Origin: Leptogranulimonas caecicola
GTDB lineage: Bacteria > Actinomycetota > Coriobacteriia > Coriobacteriales > Atopobiaceae
Assembly: GCF_023168405.1 (NCBI RefSeq)
Contig: NZ_AP025285.1
Location: 1,858,001-1,922,000 of the forward strand
DNA: 64,000 nucleotides
Direction of reading: 5' to 3'
The position numbers and the translations under genes are program-made. The notes under the pieces are model-generated. The model was not told the origin of the DNA. It searched no databases and worked only from the letters and a program-made list of their open reading frames with translations. Below, piece by piece: positions 35,144 to 44,403 of the stretch; position 1 is the first letter of the stretch; the number at the start of each line of letters is the position of its first letter.

Positions 35144-37435
35144 TTAGACTTCTTCGAGCTTGTGGGCGTATTCGTCGTTGGCTTCAACGGAGCCCAGCTC
35201 GGTGGCCGCTTGGATCTGCTCAAGCACATGATTGCGGGTGGCCTTGGTAGAGTGGAGCTCCAAGCAAAACGGAGCGAGCTTCAGGCGTGCCAGACGAGTC
35301 TGGACCACCTCCAAAGCGGCCATCTTCTCGGCCACAAAGAGCACCTTCTTGCCACGAGCCAGTGCATTCGCGATGATGGCGGTGATGGTCTGCGACTTTC
35401 CTGTTCCCGGGGGTCCATGGAGCACAAAACTTTGGCCACCCACAGCAGCCTGGATGGCAAAACGCTGGGAAGCATCGGCCTCAATAGGCAGCAGCAGCTC
35501 CTCTTGGCCCTCGCTGCCATCAAGATCCTCCGGCTGCCACGTGAGGTGACCCTCCATTAAGGAGTTTACGATGGGGCTTCTCCTCATGGCCTCCTCGCTG
35601 TTGCGCACGTCGCTCCACATGAGGAACTGACTGAAGGAGAAAAGGCCCAGCGCCGCATTCTCGATAACCTGCCAATCCTTCATGCCCAAGATGCGGTCCT
35701 TGAAAGTGTTGAGGACCAGCCGCGTGTCGATACCGTGCTCATCGTGGGGCAGGGGATCCAGGCCTGAGACGTTGATGCCAAACTCCCGCTTGAGCAACTC
35801 GACCAAGGTGATGTTGAGCAGGGGCTCATCGTCGCGCAAACGAATGACATACCCACCCGCACCGGGCCGTTTGACGATGTCGACAGGCAAAAGCATAAGG
35901 GGCGCAAGGCGCCGTGCGTTCCCTCGCTTGGGATCGACCCACAAAAGCGTTCCCAGCGTCATGAAGAGCGTGTTCGATCCTGTCTCCTCCAACGAGGAGC
36001 GTGCAGCCCGGAAAAGGTTGGTGAGATTCTTTTGAAGCGCACTTTCTGAGAACGCCGTGCGCAGGCGCCCCTCTTTAAAGTCACTGGACAAAAAGTCATT
36101 GTAGATTTCAGCGACGCCCAAGATACCGTAAGCCTCTTTGTCTGAAAGACCCTTCCACTCCGCCGGCTTCGGTGCAAGCACCAGATCTTCCGACTTGGCG
36201 AGAGCATCTTCGATCTCGTCCACTGATCCCGTAAGGATGGGCATAAGCCGGGGTCCCGGGCGCATGTTGAGCAGAGCGTTTCTTGAACTCAGGTCCAAAA
36301 GACTGCGCTCCCACACCTGCCGTTTCGTACGTGCGCCTTCCTCAACCTCCTCGAGAACGGCGGTGGAGACCACTCTGCGATCGGGACGACGGGCAGCAGA
36401 GAGATGGTCGTCTTTGGGCGCCTCGATATCCCATCCCTCAGCTCCCATAGCGCGGGCCGGGAGCGGTAAGAGCTGGCTCATCCGCGCACGATAGACATCC
36501 ACGGCACACAAGAATCTCTCGGGATCCAAAAGGTGCTCTTTGCCTGCAAACTCCGCAGCCTCAAAAGGTGCCCCGGAACCCTGCGCCAAAAGGGTGCATT
36601 CCACGAAGGTCATTTGGTCGATACCCTTTGCACTGCGCTTTACCAGCTCCGAGCAGTCATCGGTCACGATTTCGGGGAAGGATCGGTCCTCGAGCCAGAA
36701 GCCCGCAAAAGCGTGGCCCTCGACGATCACCACCAGGGGTCTGAGACCGCAGGCCTCAAGTGCAGAACTGTAAAGTGCCGCCAAATCAAGGCAGGTGCCC
36801 ATGTGCTGGGATAGCACGCTATCCGCAAGACGGATACGCTGTCCCGCATCAAACGAGGGCGGCGCCCCCACATAGACGATGTTCTGTTCCTGGATGGCGC
36901 GGAAGAGAGCAGCGCCCTGATAGCGCACACGCTCCACATCACCCGATTGATAGCCATCCAACGCCGAGGAACCGGTCCATTCCTTGAGGTACTCGGCAGC
37001 CTTGATGAGGATAGGGGCCAATGCTGGATGATTGGGGGTGACAAAGCAAGCGAGGAATTCTGGGACACCGTTCCACTGGTCAAAGGCCCAAAACACCATC
37101 TCAATGTTTTCAGACGCCAGGACCTCATTTTCCTTCCTCAGTTCAAATTTAATACCATCCAGCACGCGCTCGGTGATCTGCAAAAGCCTGTGAGTATCCA
37201 CCACCATGGAACGGCAGTCTACCTCTACCGTTTCTTGTGCAGGAATCACCGGCACAGGGGAAGTGCTGTCTACCATGAGGTCCGTGGCACTGTCGGCCAC
37301 AAGCTCAAGGTTTTCCAACGTCTTGTCGCTATGATTCTCGATGATCACCGACTCGATGGGCGAGGAGAGCGACTGCACCACCGAAAAGTTCACTATGGGA
37401 TTGCAAACGACATGCAGAGTGATGGATGAATCCAT
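35144..37435 (-). CDS. DUF4011-type helicase, N-terminal part (interrupted by in-frame TAA)
   Basis: 763 residues from the ATG at 37435 (GAGGGG upstream). After an N-terminal beta domain there is a transglutaminase-like segment, with Cys in 'HMGTCLDLAALY' and His in 'EGHAFAGFWLED' (residues ~210-260). A DUF4011 helical region follows ('RSLLDLSSRNALLNMRPGP', ~380). The start of the helicase core comes next, with 'RFAIQAAVGGQSFVLHGPPGTGKSQT', where Walker A is GPPGTGKS (~685). The frame ends after 'HKLEEV'. The codon is TAA, and the same frame continues 'RLKRFLDTYARALKV' without a shift, so a CAA-to-TAA change is the simplest cause. Whole proteins of this kind are about 2000 residues. If the stop is real, the helicase is inactivated. 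Confidence 0.85.
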   Translation of the reverse strand: MDSSITLHVVCNPIVNFSVVQSLSSPIESVIIENHSDKTLENLELVADSATDLMVDSTSPVPVIPAQETVEVDCRSMVVDTHRLLQITERVLDGIKFELRKENEVLASENIEMVFWAFDQWNGVPEFLACFVTPNHPALAPILIKAAEYLKEWTGSSALDGYQSGDVERVRYQGAALFRAIQEQNIVYVGAPPSFDAGQRIRLADSVLSQHMGTCLDLAALYSSALEACGLRPLVVIVEGHAFAGFWLEDRSFPEIVTDDCSELVKRSAKGIDQMTFVECTLLAQGSGAPFEAAEFAGKEHLLDPERFLCAVDVYRARMSQLLPLPARAMGAEGWDIEAPKDDHLSAARRPDRRVVSTAVLEEVEEGARTKRQVWERSLLDLSSRNALLNMRPGPRLMPILTGSVDEIEDALAKSEDLVLAPKPAEWKGLSDKEAYGILGVAEIYNDFLSSDFKEGRLRTAFSESALQKNLTNLFRAARSSLEETGSNTLFMTLGTLLWVDPKRGNARRLAPLMLLPVDIVKRPGAGGYVIRLRDDEPLLNITLVELLKREFGINVSGLDPLPHDEHGIDTRLVLNTFKDRILGMKDWQVIENAALGLFSFSQFLMWSDVRNSEEAMRRSPIVNSLMEGHLTWQPEDLDGSEGQEELLLPIEADASQRFAIQAAVGGQSFVLHGPPGTGKSQTITAIIANALARGKKVLFVAEKMAALEVVQTRLARLKLAPFCLELHSTKATRNHVLEQIQAATELGSVEANDEYAHKLEEV

Positions 37436-37573
37436 GGGGCACCCCTCGCAATGGAATCACTACCGATAAGAACCCTTATAGGATCTTGATATATCCGTTA
37501 ATTATGGCGATTCCAAAGTGGTACCGCAACGCCATGCGCCCGCACAAAAGCCCGCTATCCCTCGAAAGGGCCC

Positions 37574-38281
37574 TTAGATCTCCTCGCAAAAGCTCACGAA
37601 TCTAAGGCGCTGGATGGCGTCGATGAACACCTGTTTGCGGTCCATGGTGGGCAGCGTAATGGTGAGGGTGGCAGCCACAAACGAGCTCCCGCTTTCTCCG
37701 CCGGTAAGCAAGAAGTTGTCGTAGCTGCAGTCCCAGCTATGAAGCTGCTTTAAAAACTCCTTCACCGCCAGCCGGTTCTCAAACTCCACGTAGAGATCGA
37801 ACTTCTTGGTATGGCGGTGCACCATCACGTCGAACCACGAAAGCACCGTGAAGGTGAAGATGACAAAGAGCAGCGCGATGATGGTGGCGTCCACCTCGCC
37901 TATGCCTGCGGCCAGGCCAATGCAGGCGCATACCCACAGTCCGGCGGCCGTGGTGAGGCCGCGCACCTCGTTCTTGCCTGTGACGATGATGGTGCCCACG
38001 CCAATGAAGCCCACGCCGGAGATAACCGCGGCGCCATTGCGCACCATATCGAGCTGGGCGCCCGGCAGCTCTTCAAGAATGTATTGGCTCACGATCATCG
38101 ACATCGCCGCGCCCAAGCACACCAGCACGTGAGTCTTGACGCCCGCGCCTTTGTTCTTGAACTCGCGCGTCATGCCAATGACGGTACCCACGAGCATGGC
38201 AAGGAGCAGCCGCAAGAACACTGCCTCCGTGCTCCAGCCAGCTGCTACCTCACTGAGATGTACAAAGTACCTACCAAGCAT
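37574..38281 (-). CDS. MgtC/SapB family membrane protein
   Basis: 235 residues. The first ~150 hold four to five membrane helices with the family signature 'LLAMLVGTVIGMTREFKNKGAGVKTHVLVCLGAAMSM' and 'RNGAAVISGVGFIGVGTIIV'. The C-terminal ~80 residues are a soluble ACT-like tail. MgtC proteins affect growth at low Mg2+ and modulate F-type ATP synthase in some pathogens. The role in commensal actinobacteria is not clear. The start is uncertain because no good ribosome binding site precedes 38281. Confidence 0.9.
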   Translation of the reverse strand: MLGRYFVHLSEVAAGWSTEAVFLRLLLAMLVGTVIGMTREFKNKGAGVKTHVLVCLGAAMSMIVSQYILEELPGAQLDMVRNGAAVISGVGFIGVGTIIVTGKNEVRGLTTAAGLWVCACIGLAAGIGEVDATIIALLFVIFTFTVLSWFDVMVHRHTKKFDLYVEFENRLAVKEFLKQLHSWDCSYDNFLLTGGESGSSFVAATLTITLPTMDRKQVFIDAIQRLRFVSFCEEI

Positions 38282-38401
38282 CCTGCCGCCGTTCCAGCCA
38301 CTAACGCAACCCGTTTCCCAAGCCTATACCTCTCGCGCTTCCAAAGGCGCCCAGATATAGGGAGTATCCCCCCATAAAGCCCAAAGCATAGCGTCGGCGC
38401 A

Positions 38402-38452
38402 ACAAAAGATTGCCCCTGGGCGACCGCGGTCTTTCCCAAGGGCAATCTCTTA
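38402..38452 (-). terminator. Hairpin terminator downstream of the surface-protein gene
   Basis: On the minus strand AGATTGCCCTTGGG pairs with CCCAGGGGCAATCT across a ~23-nt loop and is followed by TTTTG. A second, smaller stem GGGTCTT/AAGACC is at 38493-38521, nearer the stop. Confidence 0.7.
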
Positions 38453-38524
38453 CAGATTCCTAGGGGCTGCCGATAAGAACCCCCCTCGTCCTAGGTCTTC
38501 CGGGAAAACCCCAAGACCCATGAG

Positions 38525-41150
38525 CTACAGGTTCTCCTTCTTGCGAGCGCCATAGGCCACACGCACGATGAGTGCGCCAAGGATCCCTGCAGCGGCCAAT
38601 GCGGCTGCGAGGGCGCCCTGAGACGACTCTGTGTCGCCCGTGGCGGGCACGGCATCGTTGGAAGCGGCGGGCTTGACGACCTTGGAACCGACTGCAGGCT
38701 GCCCCGCCTCGGTCTTTTCTGCCACAGGCCCTGTCGAGCCTCCCCCGTTATCTGCGGCAGGCTTCTCGTCGTCGGGAACGGGGCCTTCTTCGGCCACTGG
38801 CTCGAGCACTACCTCGATGGTGTGGTTGGAAGCCACGTCCTCGAAGGTGTAGGAGGCAGCCTCTGCCAGCTCAGGATGCTCCTTGCCGTCGATGAGCACC
38901 TTGGCCACCCGGTAGCGCACGCCGTCGCGCTCTCCGGCTGCCCAGGTCACAGTATGGCTCGCGCCCTCCATGACATCGGTGGTAGCAGTGACGGTGCCGG
39001 GACCTCCGGAAATGCTCGAAGCAACCTCATAGAAGGTCTTGTCGGCCAAAGACTCGCGCTGCTTCGGCGCCACGTCGTCGCCTTCGCTCTCCTTCTGCAC
39101 CTTGAGCTTGACCACGTACTCGCCGTCGCTCTCGAGGATGCTGGAGGGGATGTCCACGGCGGTTTGGCCAGGCGCCACAGGAACAACCACAGGATCGCCC
39201 GAGCCGCCCTTGGGATAGATCTCTACCTCGACGGGAGTGTAGCCCTCGGGCACCTCCCACTGGATCTTGGGCGGGTTGTCGGGATCGACGTCGTCGGGAT
39301 CAAAGATGCCTCCGCCAGTGATCTCGCCGGGGCCGCCATCCACCTGAGTCTCGATGTCCACGGTGGATCCCAGCGTCTCGGGAGTCACAGCCGGCTCGCC
39401 GTCCTTGGCGAAGTAGACCTTGATTTGATGGTCCTTGTCGATGTCGCGGATGCCCATATCCATGCGGGTTGTGCCTGTGAGCAGCGGCTCGATGATCTCC
39501 TCGGGGTTGAACACCGCTGCAGGAATCTCTGCGGCATAGGCCTTGGTCATCGTTGCCGAGAAGAGCTCCTCCAGCAGGGTGGGCTCCTCCTCGGGTTCGT
39601 CAGTCTGAGAGGCAGTGTTGCTGGCAGGCGCTTCTTGCTCGAGCTTGTTGGTCTGAGCCACCTCGATCTGAGCAGCCTCTTCGCCCGCGTTATCCTCTTC
39701 GCTGGCAGGCTGATCTTGAGGAATGGCCAGCGTTTGGAGTTCAGGGGCTTCGGAGCTGGCGTCTTCGCCCCTAAGGGCATCGGCGATCGCAGCTGACAGC
39801 GCTTGAGGGGACGGGGCGTCCTTCTCGGCAGCGGTCGAAGGATCCTCTGGAGCCGTCTTGGGGGCCGCATCGAGCTCTTGGCGCAAAGACGGGCTCTTCT
39901 TGATGCCTTCGCGGTAGACCTCTTTGCCGTCGATCTCCAGATAGGTGATGCGGGAGCCCGCATTGGCCTGAGCGCTGATGTCTACGTAATGATTGCCCTT
40001 GTACACGGTCTTGGAGGGCTTGGCGGTGCCGTCGCCGTACTTGAGAATGGCCACATTGAAGGTCACCGGGCGCAGCTTTACCACCACCTCTTGGTTCTCC
40101 TTGATGTTGGTGAGGCTCACATCGCTGGCATCGCCATCCACCGCAGTGCCATTCACAGAGACGCTTTCGACCTCGTACACCGCGTAGGCGGGATCGTCGC
40201 GGTCGGCGGTGGTTTGGATCACAGGATTCCAGGCCACAGTGTAGCTCTCACCTTTGGCCACAGTGGAGCCGCCGGTAATGGTGCCAGGGCCGCCCTCGAT
40301 CTTGGTGGAGACCACCACGTTGTCGGGAGCGAGGCCGGTAGTGCCGTCTTGGGCTTCGACCACGATATCCACCACATGGTTGGCAGCGATGGCGGAGAAG
40401 TTGTAAGAGCCTGCCGCCACTTGATCCAGGCTCAGCCTGGCTCCGTCCACCGAGACGCTCTTGATGACATGGCCTTCTTTGACAGACCATGTCACCGCCT
40501 CAGAGGAGCCGGCGGCCACCGCCATGGAGTCGGAGGCCTCCACGCCTTTGGAAACGCCATAGGTGTTCACAGTGATGGTGTAGTAGCCCTTGGTGGTGTG
40601 GGCGGGGATGAGAGGGATCTCTGCCAGGGTGACCACCACAGAATGGTCTCCAGAAAGGTGCGAGAACTCATAGCGGCCGCCTTTGGCATCCACGCGGCGG
40701 CCGTCCACCTCGACGCGGGAGACGTAGGTATTCTCGCCAGGAGCCCACACCACGGCGGCAGAGGCACCCTTCACCACATTGGCGCTCGGGCTGATGGAGG
40801 CGCCAGTGGTAATGCCGCGCAGCTGCGTGGTGATGGTGTAGGTAATCACCGGCTCGTCCACCACGTTGGTGTCGGGGATGCCGTCATCGTCTGCGTCGAT
40901 GTTTATCTGCGGTTTTGGCGGGTTGGCAGGATCGATCTTAGTGGGATCCACAGGCTTGGGCTTGCCATCCCGCCGCATAGCCGGAGCCCAGGTTGGCGCC
41001 CGGGAAGTTGACCCACTCGCCGAAGACCTCTTTGAGGTCGATGTAGGTGTCAGCGGCGTAGGCATTGATTGGCGCAGCAAACGCAGCTGCCACCGACAGA
41101 GCAACGGCAAGCAGCATGCTTGCGATGATCTGCCGAGGTTTCTTTCCCAT
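38525..41150 (-). pseudogene. Sortase-anchored surface protein with Ig-like repeats, 1-nt frameshift near the N-terminus
   Basis: The real start is at 41150 (AAAGGGG upstream): signal peptide 'MGKKPRQIIASMLLAVALSV...NAYA', then 'DTYIDLKEVFGEWVNFPG'. After 'GSGYAA' the frame breaks at CCC (40969-40971). Dropping one base joins it to 'DGKPKPVDPTKIDP' and a frame that runs to the end, about 874 residues in total. A calcium-loop-like 'DADDDGIPDTN' (thrombospondin type-3 style) follows. At least four repeated Ig-like domains come next, each with 'xxGPGTxTxxxxVxxGxxxxVxW' and 'VSVDG/VEVDG' turns. An acidic Ala/Glu-rich linker lies at ~480-580. The sorting signal 'VPATGD', a helix and 'RKKENL' end the protein. 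Confidence 0.8.
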
Positions 41151-41447
41151 GACAACCCCTTTCGCGTGGTAAACATCGCGTCCAACGAGGCTTCAAATTG
41201 ACGGACCTTGTTCCCCATCAGATGCATCTAGTGAGAAGCTCCCACATATAGATACTTATAAATTGAATACCAGGCAAAGGTTTTCTGTCAATATTCTGAA
41301 AGTTAGGTGACTCCCATAATATATTGATTATGCAGCTAGATGCCTATATCCTTATAAAAAAGCTCCCGGTTGCCTTACACATCCGGGAGCTTTATGTTTG
41401 CATGCTAATTAGCTTATCTCATCGATGGGAATTGCATTATTTATAAC
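41151..41447. other. Intergenic region with the radical SAM terminator and surface-protein promoter region
   Basis: Contains the terminator at 41354-41394 and an AT-rich stretch (41230-41340) likely to hold the promoter of the frameshifted surface protein. No gene is seen. Confidence 0.5.
41354..41394 (-). terminator. Rho-independent terminator of the radical SAM gene
   Basis: AAAGCTCCCGG and CCGGGAGCTTT form a perfect 11-bp stem. On the minus strand the tail is TTTTTTATA, which fits the gene ending at 41448. Confidence 0.9.
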
Positions 41448-42914
41448 TTACCCTACGACGGCCTGATTCTCCTCGTCAGACTTGGCGATGATCTTGGCCT
41501 TCTCGTCCACAGGCATGTTGGAGAGCTCATCTGCGTAGATCTTCTTGCCGGTGGGATGCTCCTCGAGCCAGAGCTTCTCAGCGGTGGCCTTCCAGCTCTC
41601 AGCGTAAGGAGTGGTGCGGGCGCAAAGGTCATCCACAGACTCGGGTGCCGCATAGTCGGTGCAGGGAGCGTCTGCCTCGTGGACGATCTGGGGCAGGATC
41701 TCCGGGTTTTCCAGCATGGGGCAAGGCTGGAGCATGTTGTCGTTGAAGGGGTAGTGAGAGCGATAGGCCTGGAAGATAGGCTGCTTGAGGCACTCCAGCC
41801 AGCTCTTGTCATGGATGTTGGCGTTGGAGTAGTGGATGAAGACGCAGGGCTCCACGTCGCCGGCTGCGTTGACATGGCAGAACACGCGGCCGCCGGCGAT
41901 GCAGCCGCCCACATACTCGCCGTCATTTTGGAAGTCCATGGCAAAGATGGGCTTGCCGCCGGTGATGCCGCGGATCTCGCGGATGCGGTGGAACATGTAC
42001 TCGCGCTCCTCAGGGGTGCACATGAGGTCGGTGCCGGCGCCGGCGCCCACGGGCATGAGGTGGAAGTACCAGGCGTAGCGGCAGCCCTTCTCGATAAGCA
42101 TATCGAGGTACTCGTCAGAGGTGACGGTCTTGTAGTTCTTGGTGGTGTAGGCCGTGGAAGTGCCAAAGAGCAGGCCGTTGGCCTTCATGAGGTCCATGGC
42201 AGCCATGACTTCCTGGAAGGAGCCGTCGCCGCGGCGGCCGTCGTTGGACTCCTCGAAGCCCTCGACCGAGATGGAGAAGGCAATGTTGCCCACGCGCTTG
42301 ACGTCGTCGCAGAAGGCCTGGTCCACCAGCGAGGCGTTGGTGAAGATGTTGAACATGCAGTCATTGTGCTTCTCTGCCAGCTTGATGATGTCGTGCTTGC
42401 GCACCAGAGGCTCGCCGCCGGTGAGCATGAACATGTGGGTGCCCAGCGCCTTGGCCTCAGAGACCAGCTTGTCCATATCGTCGAAGGACAGGTTGTAGCG
42501 GTTGCCGTACTCTGCGCTCCAGCAGCCGATGCAGTGCTTGTTGCAGGCCGTGGTGGGATCGAACAGGATGATCCAAGGCACGTTGCACTGGTACTTCTCT
42601 GCGTTCTCAGTGCAGGTGCGCAGGCCGCGGAAGGCCGCCTCATAGCCGCCGTTGAGCACGGTGGTCTTGATGATGTTGTGATCTACCTCGTCCATGAGGG
42701 AGAAGAGGAACTGCTCCCACTTGGACCCGGGATACAAACCGGCACGAAGGCCGCGGGCGGCGCCGGGAGCGGTGTCTTTGAGCAACTTGGAGCCCATGTC
42801 TACAAGCTTGTCGAGATTCTTCTCGCGATCCTTGCCCGAAGCGGCATTGATGATCCCGTCCAGAGCCAGGCCAAAGGCCGTGCGCTCGGCTGCGTGCGCG
42901 ATCTTAGACTGCAT
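41448..42914 (-). CDS. Radical SAM protein (substrate unknown)
   Basis: A 488-residue protein started at 42914 behind AAGGGG. An N-terminal ~100-residue helical region precedes the radical SAM domain, whose cluster motif CxxxCxxC is 'TACNKHCIGCW' (residues ~124-134). The SAM-binding segment is 'FMLTGGEPLVRK', and other conserved parts are 'NIFTNASLVDQAF' and 'SISVEGFEESND'. The C-terminal region has additional Cys ('GGCIAGGRVFCHVNAAGDVEPCVF', 'QPCPMLENP', 'APCTDY') that could bind an auxiliary SPASM-like cluster. Such enzymes modify peptides or cofactors, or act in anaerobic lipid or haem chemistry. No precursor peptide or partner gene is adjacent. An anaerobic role is likely. Confidence 0.88.
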   Translation of the reverse strand: MQSKIAHAAERTAFGLALDGIINAASGKDREKNLDKLVDMGSKLLKDTAPGAARGLRAGLYPGSKWEQFLFSLMDEVDHNIIKTTVLNGGYEAAFRGLRTCTENAEKYQCNVPWIILFDPTTACNKHCIGCWSAEYGNRYNLSFDDMDKLVSEAKALGTHMFMLTGGEPLVRKHDIIKLAEKHNDCMFNIFTNASLVDQAFCDDVKRVGNIAFSISVEGFEESNDGRRGDGSFQEVMAAMDLMKANGLLFGTSTAYTTKNYKTVTSDEYLDMLIEKGCRYAWYFHLMPVGAGAGTDLMCTPEEREYMFHRIREIRGITGGKPIFAMDFQNDGEYVGGCIAGGRVFCHVNAAGDVEPCVFIHYSNANIHDKSWLECLKQPIFQAYRSHYPFNDNMLQPCPMLENPEILPQIVHEADAPCTDYAAPESVDDLCARTTPYAESWKATAEKLWLEEHPTGKKIYADELSNMPVDEKAKIIAKSDEENQAVVG

Positions 42915-43386
42915 CTTAACCCCTTGCTGTTTTGCCGCGACCTGATGCCGCAGCTCCGTTGACTGGGAAGGTTGTACCCCCTTTTCTCTCTTTACTCCAC
43001 AGGTTTTGGTTTTGCCTCACAGATTTTTAGAACCTGCAACTTATATGCCGCAAGCCTCGCTGCCGAGAAAAACCGCCGCCTTAAGGTGGGTGTCAAGAGT
43101 GCGAAGAGAAGGTGCCCATCAGCTGAAGCCTTTCTGATTTTTAGGCCTTACTCTGCTGTTTTATGCCTCCCAGCTCCCTGTGGTTTTGGAGCCTATAGTG
43201 TAGACCCCTCCACCTTTTCTCGCTGAGGTGGCGCCAGGTGATATTCAAAACGGTTCGAATACCGTAATAGTTGCGAAACTGCAGAGGCACAGCAAGCCGC
43301 CCCGCTGGCGAGAGGCCAGCGGGGCGGCGCGGGGCATCAGGGATAGAAGGCGGCCTATGGGGGCGCGGGTTTCTCGGCAAGGAACG
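42915..43386. other. Intergenic region upstream of the radical SAM gene
   Basis: Holds an exact dispersed motif (43061-43070, plus orientation), a second one (43370-43379) 7 nt past the HicDH stop, and a GC-rich hairpin (43297-43330). A small inverted repeat ACGGTTCGAATACCGT (43249-43264) resembles a tRNA T-arm, but no acceptor stem surrounds it; it may be an operator. No gene is seen. Confidence 0.5.
43297..43330 (-). terminator. GC-rich hairpin at the 3' end of the HicDH-like gene
   Basis: GCCGCCCCGCTGG pairs perfectly with CCAGCGGGGCGGC around a 6-7-nt loop. The minus-strand tail (CTTGCTGTG) is poor in T, so it may be a weak terminator or a 3'-end stabiliser. Confidence 0.6.
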
Positions 43387-44355
43387 CTAGAGCAGCCCCA
43401 CACGCTGCGCGTTCTCGCGGATGTGGGCGCAGCTGGCGTGGAACTTTTCCACCTCGTCGGCGGTGAGGTCGAGCTCGATGACCTCCTCGACGCCGGAAGC
43501 GCCTACCACGCAGGGCAGCGAGGCGTAGACGCCACTCTCGCCGTACTGGCCGTCCATGAGGGTGGAGCAGGCGGTAATGACGTGCTCGTTGGACTCGATG
43601 GCACGCACCAGGCGGGCGGCGGCGTTGGCGACGGCGTACTCGGTGCAGTGCTTGCCGGCCATGGTGACATAGCCGTTTTGGCGGCCCTGCTGCTCGAGCT
43701 CGTCATGGTCGAAGCCAAAGCGGCCGGGCTGCTCGACGGCAAGTTGGGAGAGCGGCTTGCCGCCAAAGTTCACCGCGCTCCAGGCGGCGAACTGGCTGGC
43801 GCCGTGCTCGCCCAGCATGTAGGCGCAGATGGAGTGCTGGTCGATGCCGGTGACGTTGGAGAGGGCGAATTTGAAGCGGCTGGAATCCAGCGCGGTGCCG
43901 GTGCCGATGACCTTGGCGGGATCTGCGCCGGAGAGCTTCCAGATCTCGGTGGCTACCACGTCGCAGGGGTTGGCGATGGTCACCCACACCCCGTCGAAGC
44001 CGGCTTTGGCGACAGGCTCGATGAATCGCTTGGCAGTGTCCGTGGTGTAGAACAGCTCGCCGTCGCGGTTTTGCGCCGCCAGCGCCACCTTGCCCGCTGC
44101 ATTGACGATGACGTCGCAGCTCGCCAGCGCAGCGTAGTCCTCGCCGCAGGAGACGATCTCGACGTTGTGCGGGCAGAATGCCAGCGAGTCGTGCAGATCT
44201 TGCACCTCGCTTCTGAGCTTGGCGGAGTTGTCCTCGTCGCCGGAGCAAATCTCGGTGAGGTAGAGCTCGTCTGCGATGCCCTGAAGCATGAGGCTGTTGG
44301 CCACATGGGCCCCCACGTGCCCCAATCCAATAATGCCGATGCGATTGACTCCCAT
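43387..44355 (-). CDS. L-2-hydroxyisocaproate-type / L-lactate dehydrogenase family
   Basis: A 322-residue protein; the start at 44355 ('MGVNRIGIIGLGHVGAHVAN') is supported by AGGAAGGA upstream, although the frame stays open further up. The Rossmann glycine motif is 'GLGHVG', the catalytic His is in 'GEHGASQFAAWS', and the family Asn-Pro is in 'IANPCDVV'. 'VIGTGTALDSSRF' and 'GEHGxSQF' resemble lactobacillar L-2-hydroxyisocaproate dehydrogenase more than classic L-LDH. It reduces 2-oxoacids (for example from leucine or phenylalanine) to 2-hydroxyacids with NADH. It fits chemically upstream of the 2-hydroxyacyl-CoA dehydratase at 6.5-9.8 kb. Substrate preference cannot be proven from sequence. 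Confidence 0.85.
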   Translation of the reverse strand: MGVNRIGIIGLGHVGAHVANSLMLQGIADELYLTEICSGDEDNSAKLRSEVQDLHDSLAFCPHNVEIVSCGEDYAALASCDVIVNAAGKVALAAQNRDGELFYTTDTAKRFIEPVAKAGFDGVWVTIANPCDVVATEIWKLSGADPAKVIGTGTALDSSRFKFALSNVTGIDQHSICAYMLGEHGASQFAAWSAVNFGGKPLSQLAVEQPGRFGFDHDELEQQGRQNGYVTMAGKHCTEYAVANAAARLVRAIESNEHVITACSTLMDGQYGESGVYASLPCVVGASGVEEVIELDLTADEVEKFHASCAHIRENAQRVGLL

Positions 44356-44403
44356 GCCCCTGTCCTTCCTGCGAGCTGATGCGGGCTGCTGCGACGATGT
44401 GCG

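Noticed and set aside
31328-37435. CRISPR-associated or restriction-modification island around the large helicase
   Set aside because: No cas genes, methyltransferase, specificity subunit or repeat-spacer array is present nearby; only the single helicase gene could be tied to defence.
43236-43275. tRNA-like T-arm (GGTTCGAATACC)
   Set aside because: No acceptor, D or anticodon stems can be built around it on either strand; it is better viewed as a short inverted repeat.
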